In this document: positions 52,358-61,332 of the stretch, piece by piece
Numbering within the stretch: position 1 is the first letter of the stretch
Layout: every line of letters begins with the position of its first letter
Made by a program: the position numbers and the translations under genes
Notes under the pieces: generated by a model
The model's database searches: none
What the model saw: only the letters and a program-made list of their open reading frames with translations
What the model was told of the DNA's origin: nothing
Source: Thermoanaerobacter uzonensis DSM 18761
Lineage (GTDB): Bacteria; Bacillota; Thermoanaerobacteria; Thermoanaerobacterales; Thermoanaerobacteraceae
Length of the DNA: 64,000 bases
Reading direction: 5' to 3'
NCBI RefSeq assembly: GCF_900129115.1
Contig: NZ_FQUR01000009.1
Span: 1 to 64,000, forward strand

Positions 52358-53296
52358 TTAACTTAATATGGCAGCACCGATGATCCCTGCATCATTTCCA
52401 AGCTCTGCTTTTCTTATGTCAGCATACGGTAAGTCTTTGAATAAAATATTCTCTGCCACTTCTTTTTTAAGAGGCTTTATGAGAAAATCTCCTGCATTTG
52501 CAACTCCTCCACCCAATATTATCACTTCAGGGTCAAACATGTTTATCACATTTACAATCCCAATAGCTAAGTATTTGACGTAGTCGTTGAAAATTCTCAT
52601 TGCTTGCTCATCGTACTGCTTCGCCGCGTCAATTACATTTTTAGCCGTGATGCTGTTTATATCCCCATTTGCAAATTTTAAAATAAGAGAATTGGGATCT
52701 TTTTCTACTGCCTTTTTCCCTTCTCTTATTAAAGCAGTTGCTGAAGCATATGTCTCTAAACATCCAATTTTACCACAATTACATCTTATACCATTGTCTC
52801 CTATCACTATGTGTCCAAGCTCAGGTGCAAAATGATGTGCACCATTGTATATTTTACCATCAAGGATAAAACCAGAACCTACTCCTGTTCCTAAGGTAAT
52901 TGTCACTGAGGACTTAGAACCTTTGCCAGCCCCATATGCTGCTTCTGCCAAAGCTGCTACATTTGCATCATTGTCCATATATATTGGCAAATCAATGTAT
53001 TTTCTTATTTCTTTTACAAGAGGAACTTTTGTCCAAAACAGATTCACCGCTCGTATTACTATGCCTTTTTCGCTATCTGCTACGCCCGGGACTCCTATTC
53101 CCATTGACTTAATATCACTTACACTTAGATTACTCCTCTTAATAAGTTCAAAAGCTATATCCGCTATGTCTTTGGCAATCGCTTCATAACCCCTTTCGGG
53201 TTTTGTCGGCCTGCTACCTGTAGCTACTATACGTCCCTCTTCATCCACCAATCCAACAGCAATATTAGTGCCTCCAAGGTCAACACCAATTCTCAT
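52358..53296 (-). CDS. glcK: ROK-family glucokinase
   Basis: This 312-residue kinase phosphorylates glucose with ATP. It has the phosphate-binding GVDLGGTNIAVGLVDEEG at the start, the sugar/zinc motif CNCGKIGCLETYASATAL (about residue 165-185), DNDANVAALAEAAYGAG with the catalytic Asp, and no helix-turn-helix, unlike the 7588 regulator. Length fits bacterial ROK glucokinases. ATG 53296 overlaps the PHP gene stop (4 bases). The HPr kinase is two genes upstream, a logical partner for carbon control. Confidence 0.9.
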   Translation of the reverse strand: MRIGVDLGGTNIAVGLVDEEGRIVATGSRPTKPERGYEAIAKDIADIAFELIKRSNLSVSDIKSMGIGVPGVADSEKGIVIRAVNLFWTKVPLVKEIRKYIDLPIYMDNDANVAALAEAAYGAGKGSKSSVTITLGTGVGSGFILDGKIYNGAHHFAPELGHIVIGDNGIRCNCGKIGCLETYASATALIREGKKAVEKDPNSLILKFANGDINSITAKNVIDAAKQYDEQAMRIFNDYVKYLAIGIVNVINMFDPEVIILGGGVANAGDFLIKPLKKEVAENILFKDLPYADIRKAELGNDAGIIGAAILS

Positions 53297-54030
53297 TCTT
53301 CCTCTCCTCCAATTTTTCGTTTTTTCTCTTTAAGATATTCTTTTATTTTTCCAACATCAGTATTAAGCACTAAATCCTCAGTTATACCGGCATTTTTAAT
53401 AACTTTGAGAGCTTCATCAAACCTTCCTACATCAAAGCTTACATGGGCATCGCTTCCTACAGCAATTTTTACTCCCATTTCTTTCGCTTTTTTAGCAATG
53501 AGAAAACAATTTTCTTCACTGCCCTTTCTTGAACTTACAAAGGAGCTGTTGTTTATTTCAATAAATTTGCCATATTCTTTAGCAGCCATTAAAACTTTTT
53601 CAATATCTATTGGATAGATGGGATTCCCAGGATGTCCTATTATATCTACACAAGGGTTTTTTATAGCATTTATAATAGCTTTTGTGTTTCTTTCTATATC
53701 GTCACTTGGTTCAAAACACACGTCATGCAAACTGGCAATCACTATATCTAGTTTTTTAAGTATTCCTTCTGGTAAGTCCAAATTTCCTTCTTCATCCATT
53801 ATATTAACTTCTACCCCTTTTAATATCTCCACCCCCTCTATTTTTTCAGGTAACACTTTTAAATTTCCAAAATACCAAAGGTGAGCAGCTCCTGGCATTT
53901 TAGGCCCGTGGTCTGTCATACATATAAGTTGAAGCCCTTTTTTATAAGCCTCTCTTGCGTTTTCTGTAATAGTGCTGTAAGCGTGACCGCTTGAAATTGT
54001 GTGAGTATGAGTGTCCAAAACCAACTTCAA
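53293..54030 (-). CDS. PHP-domain phosphatase (YcdX-like)
   Basis: This 245-residue protein has the metal-binding His clusters of the PHP family: DTHTHTISSGHAYST at the start, CMTDHGPKMPGAAH, a Glu in GVEVNIMDEEG, ASLHDVCFEP, IIGHPGNP and GSDAHVSFDVG near the end. Such proteins are trinuclear-zinc phosphatases; substrate unknown. The start is TTG at 54030 after AGAGGATAAAG. It lies between hprK and glucokinase and overlaps the latter's start. Confidence 0.88.
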   Translation of the reverse strand: MKLVLDTHTHTISSGHAYSTITENAREAYKKGLQLICMTDHGPKMPGAAHLWYFGNLKVLPEKIEGVEILKGVEVNIMDEEGNLDLPEGILKKLDIVIASLHDVCFEPSDDIERNTKAIINAIKNPCVDIIGHPGNPIYPIDIEKVLMAAKEYGKFIEINNSSFVSSRKGSEENCFLIAKKAKEMGVKIAVGSDAHVSFDVGRFDEALKVIKNAGITEDLVLNTDVGKIKEYLKEKKRKIGGEEE

Positions 54031-54045
54031 CTTTATCCTCTCCCT

Positions 54046-54963
54046 TTAATTCCCTATTTGTTTTAATAATTTTTTGTTAAGCTCATGGGCAGCGTTGTAT
54101 CCCATCTGTTTTTGCCTGTGGTTCATCGCTGCTACTTCTACTATTATCGCGAGATTTCTTCCTGGCCTTACAGGTATAGTAAGCTTTGGAACTTTGACAT
54201 CTAAAAATTTAATATATTCATCTTCTAATCCTAACCTGTCATAATATTTATCTTCATCCCATTCCTCCAATTGAATGACTAAATCTATATTCATTGTATT
54301 TCTAACAGACCCCACACCGTACAACGTCTTAATATCAAGTATGCCAATGCCCCTTATCTCAATAAAATGTCTTATTATCTCCGGTGAACTCCCTTGAAGC
54401 TTGTCCTCACTTATCTTGCTAATCTCCACTGCATCATCAGCAACTAACCTGTGTCCCCTTTTGATTAGCTCTAATGCTGTTTCACTTTTACCTATGCCAC
54501 TTTCTCCTAATAAAAGAACACCTATACCATACACATCTACAAGGTCTCCGTGAATAGTAATTTGTGGTGCTAACTTTTCATCAAGGTAATTTATTAATCT
54601 ATTTATAAATTTCGTAGAAGCTTCTTTCGTCCTCAAAAGATATCTATCGTACTTTTGGGCAGCATCTATAAGTTCTTGGCGTATATTTAAATCTCTTGTT
54701 ACAATAAGGCAAGGAATGGGGTAAGTAAAGAATTTATCTGCTCTTTCAGCTAATACGCCATCTGGCAGCTGTTCTATAAAAGTTGTCTCGACTTTTCCTA
54801 TTATTTGCACTCTTTCATAAGCAAAATGCTCATAAAAGCCGGAAAATTGTAAGCCCGGCCTATTTACATCACTTGTTGTTATATCTATTTTATTATTTTT
54901 GGCCTCAACAATGACTTCTAAATTTAAATCCTTTATCAAAGTTTCAACAGGAATCTTATCCAC
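54046..54963 (-). CDS. hprK: HPr kinase/phosphorylase
   Basis: HprK phosphorylates Ser46 of HPr and removes it again, setting carbon-catabolite repression through CcpA. The 305-residue protein has the P-loop GVLLLGESGIGKSETALELI (about residues 150-168), the following HRLVADDAVEI, the HprK signature EIRGIGILDIKTLYG, and the C-terminal VPVRPGRNLAIIVEVAAMNHRQK-like stretch. The start is GTG 54963 with GGAGG seven bases upstream, which gives the standard length. It is first in hprK-PHP-glcK. Confidence 0.95.
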   Translation of the reverse strand: MDKIPVETLIKDLNLEVIVEAKNNKIDITTSDVNRPGLQFSGFYEHFAYERVQIIGKVETTFIEQLPDGVLAERADKFFTYPIPCLIVTRDLNIRQELIDAAQKYDRYLLRTKEASTKFINRLINYLDEKLAPQITIHGDLVDVYGIGVLLLGESGIGKSETALELIKRGHRLVADDAVEISKISEDKLQGSSPEIIRHFIEIRGIGILDIKTLYGVGSVRNTMNIDLVIQLEEWDEDKYYDRLGLEDEYIKFLDVKVPKLTIPVRPGRNLAIIVEVAAMNHRQKQMGYNAAHELNKKLLKQIGN

Positions 54964-55109
54964 TTTTTCACCTCCAGCCAGCAACAAAACGCTGCATTTA
55001 ATTCAATTATATTATTTAATGTAAAATAAGTAAATAGACAAAACCTTTTCTTCTTGGAAGATGTAAATTATAATATGTTTATAGCCATATAAACTTTTGA
55101 GGTGAAAAA

Positions 55110-56090
55110 ATGTTAAGACAAAGACTTCTTAGACTTTTAAAAGAAAACAAAGGGGAATATATCTCTGGGCAAAAACTTTCTGATGAGCTCAACGTTTCAA
55201 GAACTGCTATATGGAAACATATAAATGAATTAAAAAATGAAGGATACCAAATAGAAGCCCATCATAAGCTGGGGTATATATTGCTTTCTGAGCCTGATTT
55301 GTTAATTTATGAAGAAGTATCCCCTTATCTTACTACAGATTTTATAGGAAAAAATTATATACATAAGTTAGTCATTGATTCTACAAACAACCTTGCCAAA
55401 GAAATAGCATCAAACGTTCCTGATGGCACAGTAATTATTGCCGAAGAGCAGACAGCAGGAAGAGGACGATTAGGAAGAAGTTGGATATCTCAAAAAGGCT
55501 GTGGCATCTGGATGTCTATCATTTTAAAACCAAATATACAGCCACAGGAGGCAATTAATCTCACACAAGTAGCGGCAATTTCTGTAGTCAAAGCTATTGA
55601 AGAAGTATTTCACGTAGAAAGCAAAATAAAATGGCCAAATGATATAATACTAAACAATAAAAAAGTGTGTGGAATATTGACAGAGATGAGTTCAGAGATT
55701 GACAAAATAAACTATGTGATAATAGGAATTGGAGTCAATGTAAATTGTGACAATTTCCCTGAAGAATTAAAAGGGAAAGCCACTTCCTTGTACTTAGAAA
55801 CCAACTCTAAAGTTGATAGAAAAAAACTTACCGCCAGCATTTTAAATAACCTGGAATTTTATTATAATGCATATTTACAAAAAGGCTTTGTATACATAAG
55901 GCCTATATGCATTGAAAAATCCATAACAATAGGAAGGCAGATAAAAGTCATTGCCAATGAGGGTGAAATTGAAGGGAAAGCTGTAACTATTGACAATAAT
56001 GGAAGTTTGGTAGTAGAGACTAAAGAGGGCAAAAGACTTAGTATTATGTCAGGAGATGTGTCTGTAAGGGGGTTACTGGATTATGTTTAA
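55110..56090 (+). CDS. birA: Bifunctional biotin ligase/biotin operon repressor
   Basis: BirA attaches biotin to carboxylase carrier lysines and, with its N-terminal winged helix (RQRLLRLLKENKGEYISGQKLSDELNVSRTAIWKHI), represses biotin genes. The catalytic domain has the biotin/AMP loop AEEQTAGRGRLGRSW and WMSIILKP, then IKWPNDIILNNKKVCGIL. Length 326 is normal. The ATG at 55110 follows TGAGGTG. It is divergent from hprK and convergent with uvrC; the 3' gap holds a folded repeat. No biotin-operon operator was recognised in front. Confidence 0.95.
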   Translation: MLRQRLLRLLKENKGEYISGQKLSDELNVSRTAIWKHINELKNEGYQIEAHHKLGYILLSEPDLLIYEEVSPYLTTDFIGKNYIHKLVIDSTNNLAKEIASNVPDGTVIIAEEQTAGRGRLGRSWISQKGCGIWMSIILKPNIQPQEAINLTQVAAISVVKAIEEVFHVESKIKWPNDIILNNKKVCGILTEMSSEIDKINYVIIGIGVNVNCDNFPEELKGKATSLYLETNSKVDRKKLTASILNNLEFYYNAYLQKGFVYIRPICIEKSITIGRQIKVIANEGEIEGKAVTIDNNGSLVVETKEGKRLSIMSGDVSVRGLLDYV

Positions 56091-56091
56091 A

Positions 56092-56400
56092 CAAAATCTT
56101 GACGCTCCAGTTTGTTGACAAAGTTAAAAAATGTTCAAAGGAGATATTTTGCATCGTCGCTCCGGTGTTCCAAAGCGACAAAACTAAAGCTCGACCTTCA
56201 GGTTCCGGCAGGGTACCGGGCACAATCGGCATCCATGCCTTAAGGTGCCCGCCTCCGCCATCCATGGCTTCGGCCCTGCCTCCACCCTCGGTCTTGCTAA
56301 GTTTTGTTATCGCTTTGTAACAAGTCGCGCCAAACGCAAAATATCTTCTTTTCGAAAGTTTGTCTACAGTCTGAAGCATCCAAGCCAAAATCTTGACGCT
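56092..56400. repeat. Structured GC-rich repeat element with 15-bp terminal direct repeats
   Basis: The birA-uvrC gap consists almost wholly of a 309-bp element. CAAAATCTTGACGCT occurs at both ends (56092-56106 and 56386-56400), as a target-site duplication or terminal repeats. Inside are long imperfect inverted arms (for example CAGTTTGTTGACAAA near the left with its counterpart near the right, and GGAGATATTTTGC / GCAAAATATCTTC). The centre is GC-rich and holds GGCAGGG...CCCTGCC enclosing GGGCAC...GTGCCC and two short hairpins (GGCATCCATGCC, GCCATCCATGGC). The 114-residue minus-strand frame here has no homologue I can name and is treated as an artefact of the repeat. Confidence 0.75.
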
Positions 56401-56402
56401 TT

Positions 56403-58250
56403 TTATTTCCTAAAATATTCATATACAGCTTGAGCAGCTTTTTCATTCATTCCTTCCACTTTTTTAAGGTCCTCCACACTTGCCCTTTTTATTTCTTCTA
56501 TGGATTTGAAGGCATCATATAATGCTTTTGCCCTTTTTTCACCTATGCCGGGGATATTGAGAAGTTCGCTTTTAAATCTTTTGCTTTGCTTTTCTTTGTG
56601 GAAAGTTATAGCAAACCTATGAGCCTCTTCTTGTATTTGAGCAATCAGGCGAAAAGCTTTTGTAGTCATAGGGATGTCAATTTCACCTTGAGGTGATACA
56701 AGGCCTCGAGTCCTGTGTTTTGAATCTTTTACCATACCATAAACAGGAATAGAAATCCCCCAGCCACTTAACACCTGCAGTACAGCATTTACATGCCCTA
56801 TGCCACCATCTACAAATATTAAATCTGGCATTTCAGCAAATTTGGCCTTATCCTCTTCAAGTTCACCTTTTTCAATAAGCTCTTTTTCTTCAATACCGTG
56901 CAAAAACCGCCTTTCTATTACCTCTCTCATACTCTCATAATCGTCTTGTCCCTCTACATATTTTATGTTAAACTTCCTGTACTGACTTTTCTTTGGCTTT
57001 CCATCTACAAACACCACCATAGACCCTACATTTTCTTGACCCCTTGTGTTTGAAATATCATAGGCTTCAATTCTCTTAGCGTAATCAAGCCCCACTAAAT
57101 TAGAGAGTTCTAATGCAGCCTGGTCTTTTGAAATTTCATCTCTTATTGATATGTCATTCTTCAGGGCTTCTAAAGCATTTTGATAAACCATATCAACCAG
57201 TTCTTTTTTCTTACCTCTTACAGGAATTGTTATAAAAACTTTGTTGCCTCTCTTTTGTGATAACCATTCACTGAGAAGCTCTCTTTCGTCTAATTCCACA
57301 TCAGTTATTATTTCTTTAGGAATGTAAGGAGCACCTTCATAAAATTGCTTTATAAAGGAAGAGATTACTTCTCCTCTTTCCATACCTTCTGTATTTTTCA
57401 TATAATAATGCTCTCTTCCGCTTAATTTTCCATCTCGTACAAAGAACACCTGTATACAGGAAATATCCGCACTTCGGGCCATTGAAATTATATCCTGTTC
57501 ATCTTCTCCTACTGATACTACCTTTTGTTTTTCTGATGTCCTTTCAATGGCAAAAATCTGGTCTCTAATCCTCGCCGCTTCCTCGAACCTCAATTCTTCC
57601 GCCGCTTTTTGCATGTCTTCTTTAAGTTTTTGTATGAGCCAATCTCTCTTTCCATCAAGAAAGAGAACTGCCTGATCAACTAATTTTCTATAATCTTCTT
57701 TATTTATTTTGTTAGTGCAAGGAGCAGAACACAATCCTATGTGGTAATAGAGACATTCTCTAACTTTACCAATGTCCTTTTCAATATTTCTGTTACATGT
57801 CCTTACTGGAAACATTTTTCTGACAAGTTTTATAGTCTCCCTCACTGCAAAGGCACTGCTATAAGGCCCAAAATATTTAGCACCATCTGGCTCGATTCTT
57901 CTTGTAAACATTATGCGAGGATACTCTTCATTTACTGTAACTTTAATATAGGGGTAATTTTTGTCATCTTTTAATAATATATTATACTTAGGCTTATACT
58001 TTTTAATTAAGTTACATTCCAACATTAAAGCTTCAAGTTCAGTATCAGTAACAATGTACTCAAAGTCTTCCACATGAGAAAGCATTACTTTTACTTTTGG
58101 CAATTGATTTTCTTTGTTTTGAAAGTACTGCCTCACTCTATTTTTGAGAACTACCGCTTTACCTACATAAATTATTTTGCCACTTTTATCTCTCATTATA
58201 TAAACACCAGGTTTTTCAGGCAAAAGCTTTAATTTTTCTTCTATGGCCAT
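56403..58250 (-). CDS. uvrC: UvrABC nucleotide-excision repair nuclease subunit C
   Basis: UvrC makes both cuts around a DNA lesion. The 615-residue protein has the N-terminal GIY-YIG nuclease (PGVYIMRDKSGKIIYVGKA), the UvrB-binding UVR motif (KAAEELRFEEAARIRDQI), the RNase-H-like C nuclease (AYDISNTRGQENVGSMVVF, LIFVDGGIGHVNAVLQVL) and tandem helix-hairpin-helix at the end (LLNIPGIGEKRAKALYDAF). Length is normal. ATG 58250 follows GGTGATGG. It ends a string with uvrA, a penicillin-binding protein and FtsW between them. Confidence 0.96.
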   Translation of the reverse strand: MAIEEKLKLLPEKPGVYIMRDKSGKIIYVGKAVVLKNRVRQYFQNKENQLPKVKVMLSHVEDFEYIVTDTELEALMLECNLIKKYKPKYNILLKDDKNYPYIKVTVNEEYPRIMFTRRIEPDGAKYFGPYSSAFAVRETIKLVRKMFPVRTCNRNIEKDIGKVRECLYYHIGLCSAPCTNKINKEDYRKLVDQAVLFLDGKRDWLIQKLKEDMQKAAEELRFEEAARIRDQIFAIERTSEKQKVVSVGEDEQDIISMARSADISCIQVFFVRDGKLSGREHYYMKNTEGMERGEVISSFIKQFYEGAPYIPKEIITDVELDERELLSEWLSQKRGNKVFITIPVRGKKKELVDMVYQNALEALKNDISIRDEISKDQAALELSNLVGLDYAKRIEAYDISNTRGQENVGSMVVFVDGKPKKSQYRKFNIKYVEGQDDYESMREVIERRFLHGIEEKELIEKGELEEDKAKFAEMPDLIFVDGGIGHVNAVLQVLSGWGISIPVYGMVKDSKHRTRGLVSPQGEIDIPMTTKAFRLIAQIQEEAHRFAITFHKEKQSKRFKSELLNIPGIGEKRAKALYDAFKSIEEIKRASVEDLKKVEGMNEKAAQAVYEYFRK

Positions 58251-58267
58251 TGTCCATCACCTTCAGG

Positions 58268-59689
58268 TCATTTAGTTAAATAAGCTCTTATTATATCTCT
58301 TGCTATAGGTGCTGCTACTTTCCCACCTTCACCACCATTTTCAACTATTACACTTACGACAATTTGCGGATTTTCGGCAGGTGCAAAACCTACAAACCAG
58401 GCATGGGGATCCCCGTGAGGATTTTCTGCAGTACCAGTTTTGCCTGCAACTGTAATACTAGAAATTTGTGCAGCTTTACCTGTCCCCTCTTTATTGTTAA
58501 CTACGCCTATCATCAATTGTTTAATAGTATCTGCCACCTTTTTTGATATAGGATTTAAATACTGTGAAGGAGTGCTTTTTTCAATGATTGCCCCTGAAAT
58601 AGGATCTGCCACGTATCTCATCAAATAAGGCTTCATCATAACCCCATCATTTGCAACGGCAGAAGCAACTAAAGCCATTGTAAGAGGTGTTACAAGGATT
58701 TTACCCTGTCCTATAGAAGATTCTGCTAAAGCAACTTTTCCTTCAATAGGAGGAAAATAATTTTGTGCTGTATCTATTTCTAAAGGAACTCGTTTATTTA
58801 GACCAAAAGCATAAGCCATTGTTTGCAAGTTTTCGCTTCCTAAATCTAAACCAACCTGTATAAAAAAGGAATTGCAAGACCTATAAAAAGCTTGTCTAAA
58901 ATCCTCTGTTCCATGAGCAATGCCTCCAAAATCATTTATCTTGTTGCCATCCACAATTATATATCCTTTGCAATCAAAAATCTTGTTATATAATTCAGGT
59001 TTATATGTCAAAACTGCTGCAGTGGTTATAATTTTAAAGACAGACCCTGGAGGATACAACCCTTGCGCAGCTCTATTTAAAACTACGTGTTCAGAACTTG
59101 TCATTATTTCTTCCCAATTTTCTCCTAAAGTATTGGGGTCATAAGAAGGAGAAGAAACCATTGCTAAAATTTCTCCAGTCTTTGGATTTAAAGCTACAAC
59201 CGCTCCTTTTTTACCCTCCATCTCTTTGTAAGCAAGGTCTTGAAGAGTTTTATCTATTGTCAAATATACATTATCTCCTACCTGTCCTTTTGCTAAAACC
59301 AATTTTCTAAGAATAGTCATTGGGTCATTTCCTACCATCCCAAGTAATTCTTTGTCATAAGCTTTCTCTATTCCTGCATTTCCTTGTTGATATATTCTGC
59401 GACTATAGCCTATTACTTGCGCAAAAGCAGGCCCATCTAGGTATTCTCTCTTTTGTGAGCCATCTACAAACACGCTTTTTGCAAGTACAGTCCCATTTCT
59501 GTCTAAAATACTGCCTCGCAATATCTTTTTTTCTTGTTCTATAAGTCTTCGATTGTAAACACTATACGAACTAGTAATTAATTTATCTCTTTCATATATT
59601 TGGAAATAAGTTAAATAGGCAACTAGGCCGAAAAAAAGTATAGAAAAAAACCAAAACAGAATTTTAATATTGCGATTTAAGTTGGACAT
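58268..59689 (-). CDS. pbpA: Penicillin-binding protein (transpeptidase, class B)
   Basis: This 473-residue protein has one N-terminal membrane anchor and a transpeptidase domain. The three active-site motifs are present: YPPGSVFK (Ser-x-x-Lys) about residue 217, RSCNSF (Ser-x-Asn) about 270, and AGKTGTAEN (Lys-Thr-Gly) about 417. The dimerisation region has RGSILDRNGTVLA. It is close to the PbpA/FtsI-type enzymes that work with a FtsW/RodA partner, here encoded directly upstream (26-bp overlap). Confidence 0.93.
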   Translation of the reverse strand: MSNLNRNIKILFWFFSILFFGLVAYLTYFQIYERDKLITSSYSVYNRRLIEQEKKILRGSILDRNGTVLAKSVFVDGSQKREYLDGPAFAQVIGYSRRIYQQGNAGIEKAYDKELLGMVGNDPMTILRKLVLAKGQVGDNVYLTIDKTLQDLAYKEMEGKKGAVVALNPKTGEILAMVSSPSYDPNTLGENWEEIMTSSEHVVLNRAAQGLYPPGSVFKIITTAAVLTYKPELYNKIFDCKGYIIVDGNKINDFGGIAHGTEDFRQAFYRSCNSFFIQVGLDLGSENLQTMAYAFGLNKRVPLEIDTAQNYFPPIEGKVALAESSIGQGKILVTPLTMALVASAVANDGVMMKPYLMRYVADPISGAIIEKSTPSQYLNPISKKVADTIKQLMIGVVNNKEGTGKAAQISSITVAGKTGTAENPHGDPHAWFVGFAPAENPQIVVSVIVENGGEGGKVAAPIARDIIRAYLTK

Positions 59690-60908
59690 CCTGTTGCTCC
59701 TCCTTAAGAGCTATGCCATTGAGCATACCCAATGTCACAAAGCTCGTCACCATAGAACTACCACCATAACTTACAAAGGGAAGGGTTACCCCTGTCAGAG
59801 GTATGAATTTTATGACACCACCAATTATAGTAAAAACTTGTAAACTAAACATTGAAATAAGGCCTGTAGCTACTAATACACCAAACTCATCTTTAGCATT
59901 TAGTGCTACTTTAATCCCTCTATACATTATAACAAAATACACAAGAATTATGGCTATAGCACCTAAAAGTCCAAATTCTTCACTAATAGCAGAAAATATG
60001 AAATCACTTGCCACAACCGGTATATACTCTGGATGCCCCATGCCGAGCCCTGTGCCAAAAAAGCCTCCTGCCGCAATGGCAAAAAGTGATTGTACAATTT
60101 GATATGTCTTTCCAGGTACATCCATCCAAGGGTTCAACCATGCCTCAATTCTTACTCTTACGTGCCAAAACAAAAAGTAGGATATTATGCCTCCTAAAAC
60201 AAAGAGCCCAATCCCTACTGCTGTGTATAATAGATTAGAAGTAGATACAAAAATTAATAATACTGTAGTAATATAAAATAAAAACGCCATCCCTAAGTCT
60301 TTTTCTAATACAAATATTCCTACAATTACAAGAGTTATTAATCCTAAAACAATTATGTCTTTTGTTTCTCTCCTAGTGCACAAATATTTTGCCAAAAAAA
60401 TTATATATATTATCTTAGCAAGTTCAGCTGGTTGAACATATATGCCGTCAAAAGTAAGCCAGTTTTTAGCACCACCTATTTCTCTTCCAAAAATTAATGT
60501 TGAGCCCAGTAGTGCTATTGTAAGTGCAATGTAAACAGCTTCCCCGTATTTGAATTTATAAAGTAAATCGTAATATTTTGAAATATATGAGGAAATGAAG
60601 TAAAGTGTAAAACCTATTCCAATCCAAACAATCTGCTTTATGAGCAAATCTGGTGCAACTCTATATATCATTATAAGTCCCATTTCTGTTAAAAAAGAAG
60701 TTAAAATGATAAATTGTATTTCACCCAATGGGAACAATCTTACATGTAAGTAATAAACAATATAAATTAATATTGGAAATGCTAATGTAAAATATATAGT
60801 GTCAAATCCTTTCGGTTTATTGTGTATAAAAAGCAGCAAAAAGGCTATTACAAATATCCAAAAAACATTTTTCATAGCTTTGGATCCAGTTTTTATATAT
60901 TCTTCCAT
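59664..60908 (-). CDS. FtsW/RodA/SpoVE-family peptidoglycan polymerase
   Basis: This 414-residue SEDS protein has about ten transmembrane helices and the family landmarks GGAKNWLTFDGIYVQPAELAKI (the Asp-containing loop), IEAWLNPW-type and GTGLGMGHPEYIPVVASDFIFSAISEEFG, and PFVSYGGSSMVTSFV near the end. It polymerises peptidoglycan together with the class B penicillin-binding protein encoded next. Whether it is division-, elongation- or spore-specific is not decidable from sequence. ATG 60908 follows TAGGTGA. Confidence 0.93.
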   Translation of the reverse strand: MEEYIKTGSKAMKNVFWIFVIAFLLLFIHNKPKGFDTIYFTLAFPILIYIVYYLHVRLFPLGEIQFIILTSFLTEMGLIMIYRVAPDLLIKQIVWIGIGFTLYFISSYISKYYDLLYKFKYGEAVYIALTIALLGSTLIFGREIGGAKNWLTFDGIYVQPAELAKIIYIIFLAKYLCTRRETKDIIVLGLITLVIVGIFVLEKDLGMAFLFYITTVLLIFVSTSNLLYTAVGIGLFVLGGIISYFLFWHVRVRIEAWLNPWMDVPGKTYQIVQSLFAIAAGGFFGTGLGMGHPEYIPVVASDFIFSAISEEFGLLGAIAIILVYFVIMYRGIKVALNAKDEFGVLVATGLISMFSLQVFTIIGGVIKFIPLTGVTLPFVSYGGSSMVTSFVTLGMLNGIALKEEQQDVQLKSQY

Positions 60909-60918
60909 AAGATTTCAC

Positions 60919-61323
60919 CTACAAAATAAATTTGAGTTCAACATCACCTAAAGTAATTACATCGTTATTCCTTATTTTAACAATTCCTTTTATTCTTTTG
61001 CCATTAACAAAAGTTCCATTTGTACTGTTTAAATCTTGTATATAAAACCTCTTGCCCCTCTTTCGTATGATAGCATGCCGTGCAGACACATAAGGGCTTT
61101 CAATTACTATATCACATTCTTCCGACCTTCCTATAGTAGTAACTTCAAAAAGATTAAAAGTCCTTTCTCCATTTAAAAAAGTAAGTTTAGCCGCTGTTAT
61201 TTGCCTCTCATATCTTGTCCCTTTTATGTCCATATACACTATTTTAAAAACTCTGTATAAAAACAGGTAGATGAGAAAAATAAGGACATATTTTAATATC
61301 TGAGAAGCTATAGCATAATACAT
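60919..61323 (-). CDS. Membrane-anchored FHA-domain protein
   Basis: This 134-residue protein has one N-terminal transmembrane helix (ILKYVLIFLIYLFLYRVF) then a cytoplasmic FHA domain with all key positions: TIGRSEECDIVIESPYVSARHAII and IQDLNSTNGTFVNGKRI. FHA domains bind phosphothreonine. Located just ahead of the FtsW/penicillin-binding-protein pair, it may tie cell-wall synthesis to Ser/Thr kinases, as in Actinobacteria and some Firmicutes. ATG 61323 follows GAGGTGA. Confidence 0.92.
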   Translation of the reverse strand: MYYAIASQILKYVLIFLIYLFLYRVFKIVYMDIKGTRYERQITAAKLTFLNGERTFNLFEVTTIGRSEECDIVIESPYVSARHAIIRKRGKRFYIQDLNSTNGTFVNGKRIKGIVKIRNNDVITLGDVELKFIL

Positions 61324-61332
61324 AAATTCACC

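Noticed and set aside
56044..56388. 114-residue minus-strand protein over the birA end and folded repeat
   Set aside because: It runs through the hairpin core and into birA antisense; the reading frame looks like a by-product of the GC-rich repeat, although copies may be annotated as hypothetical proteins elsewhere.
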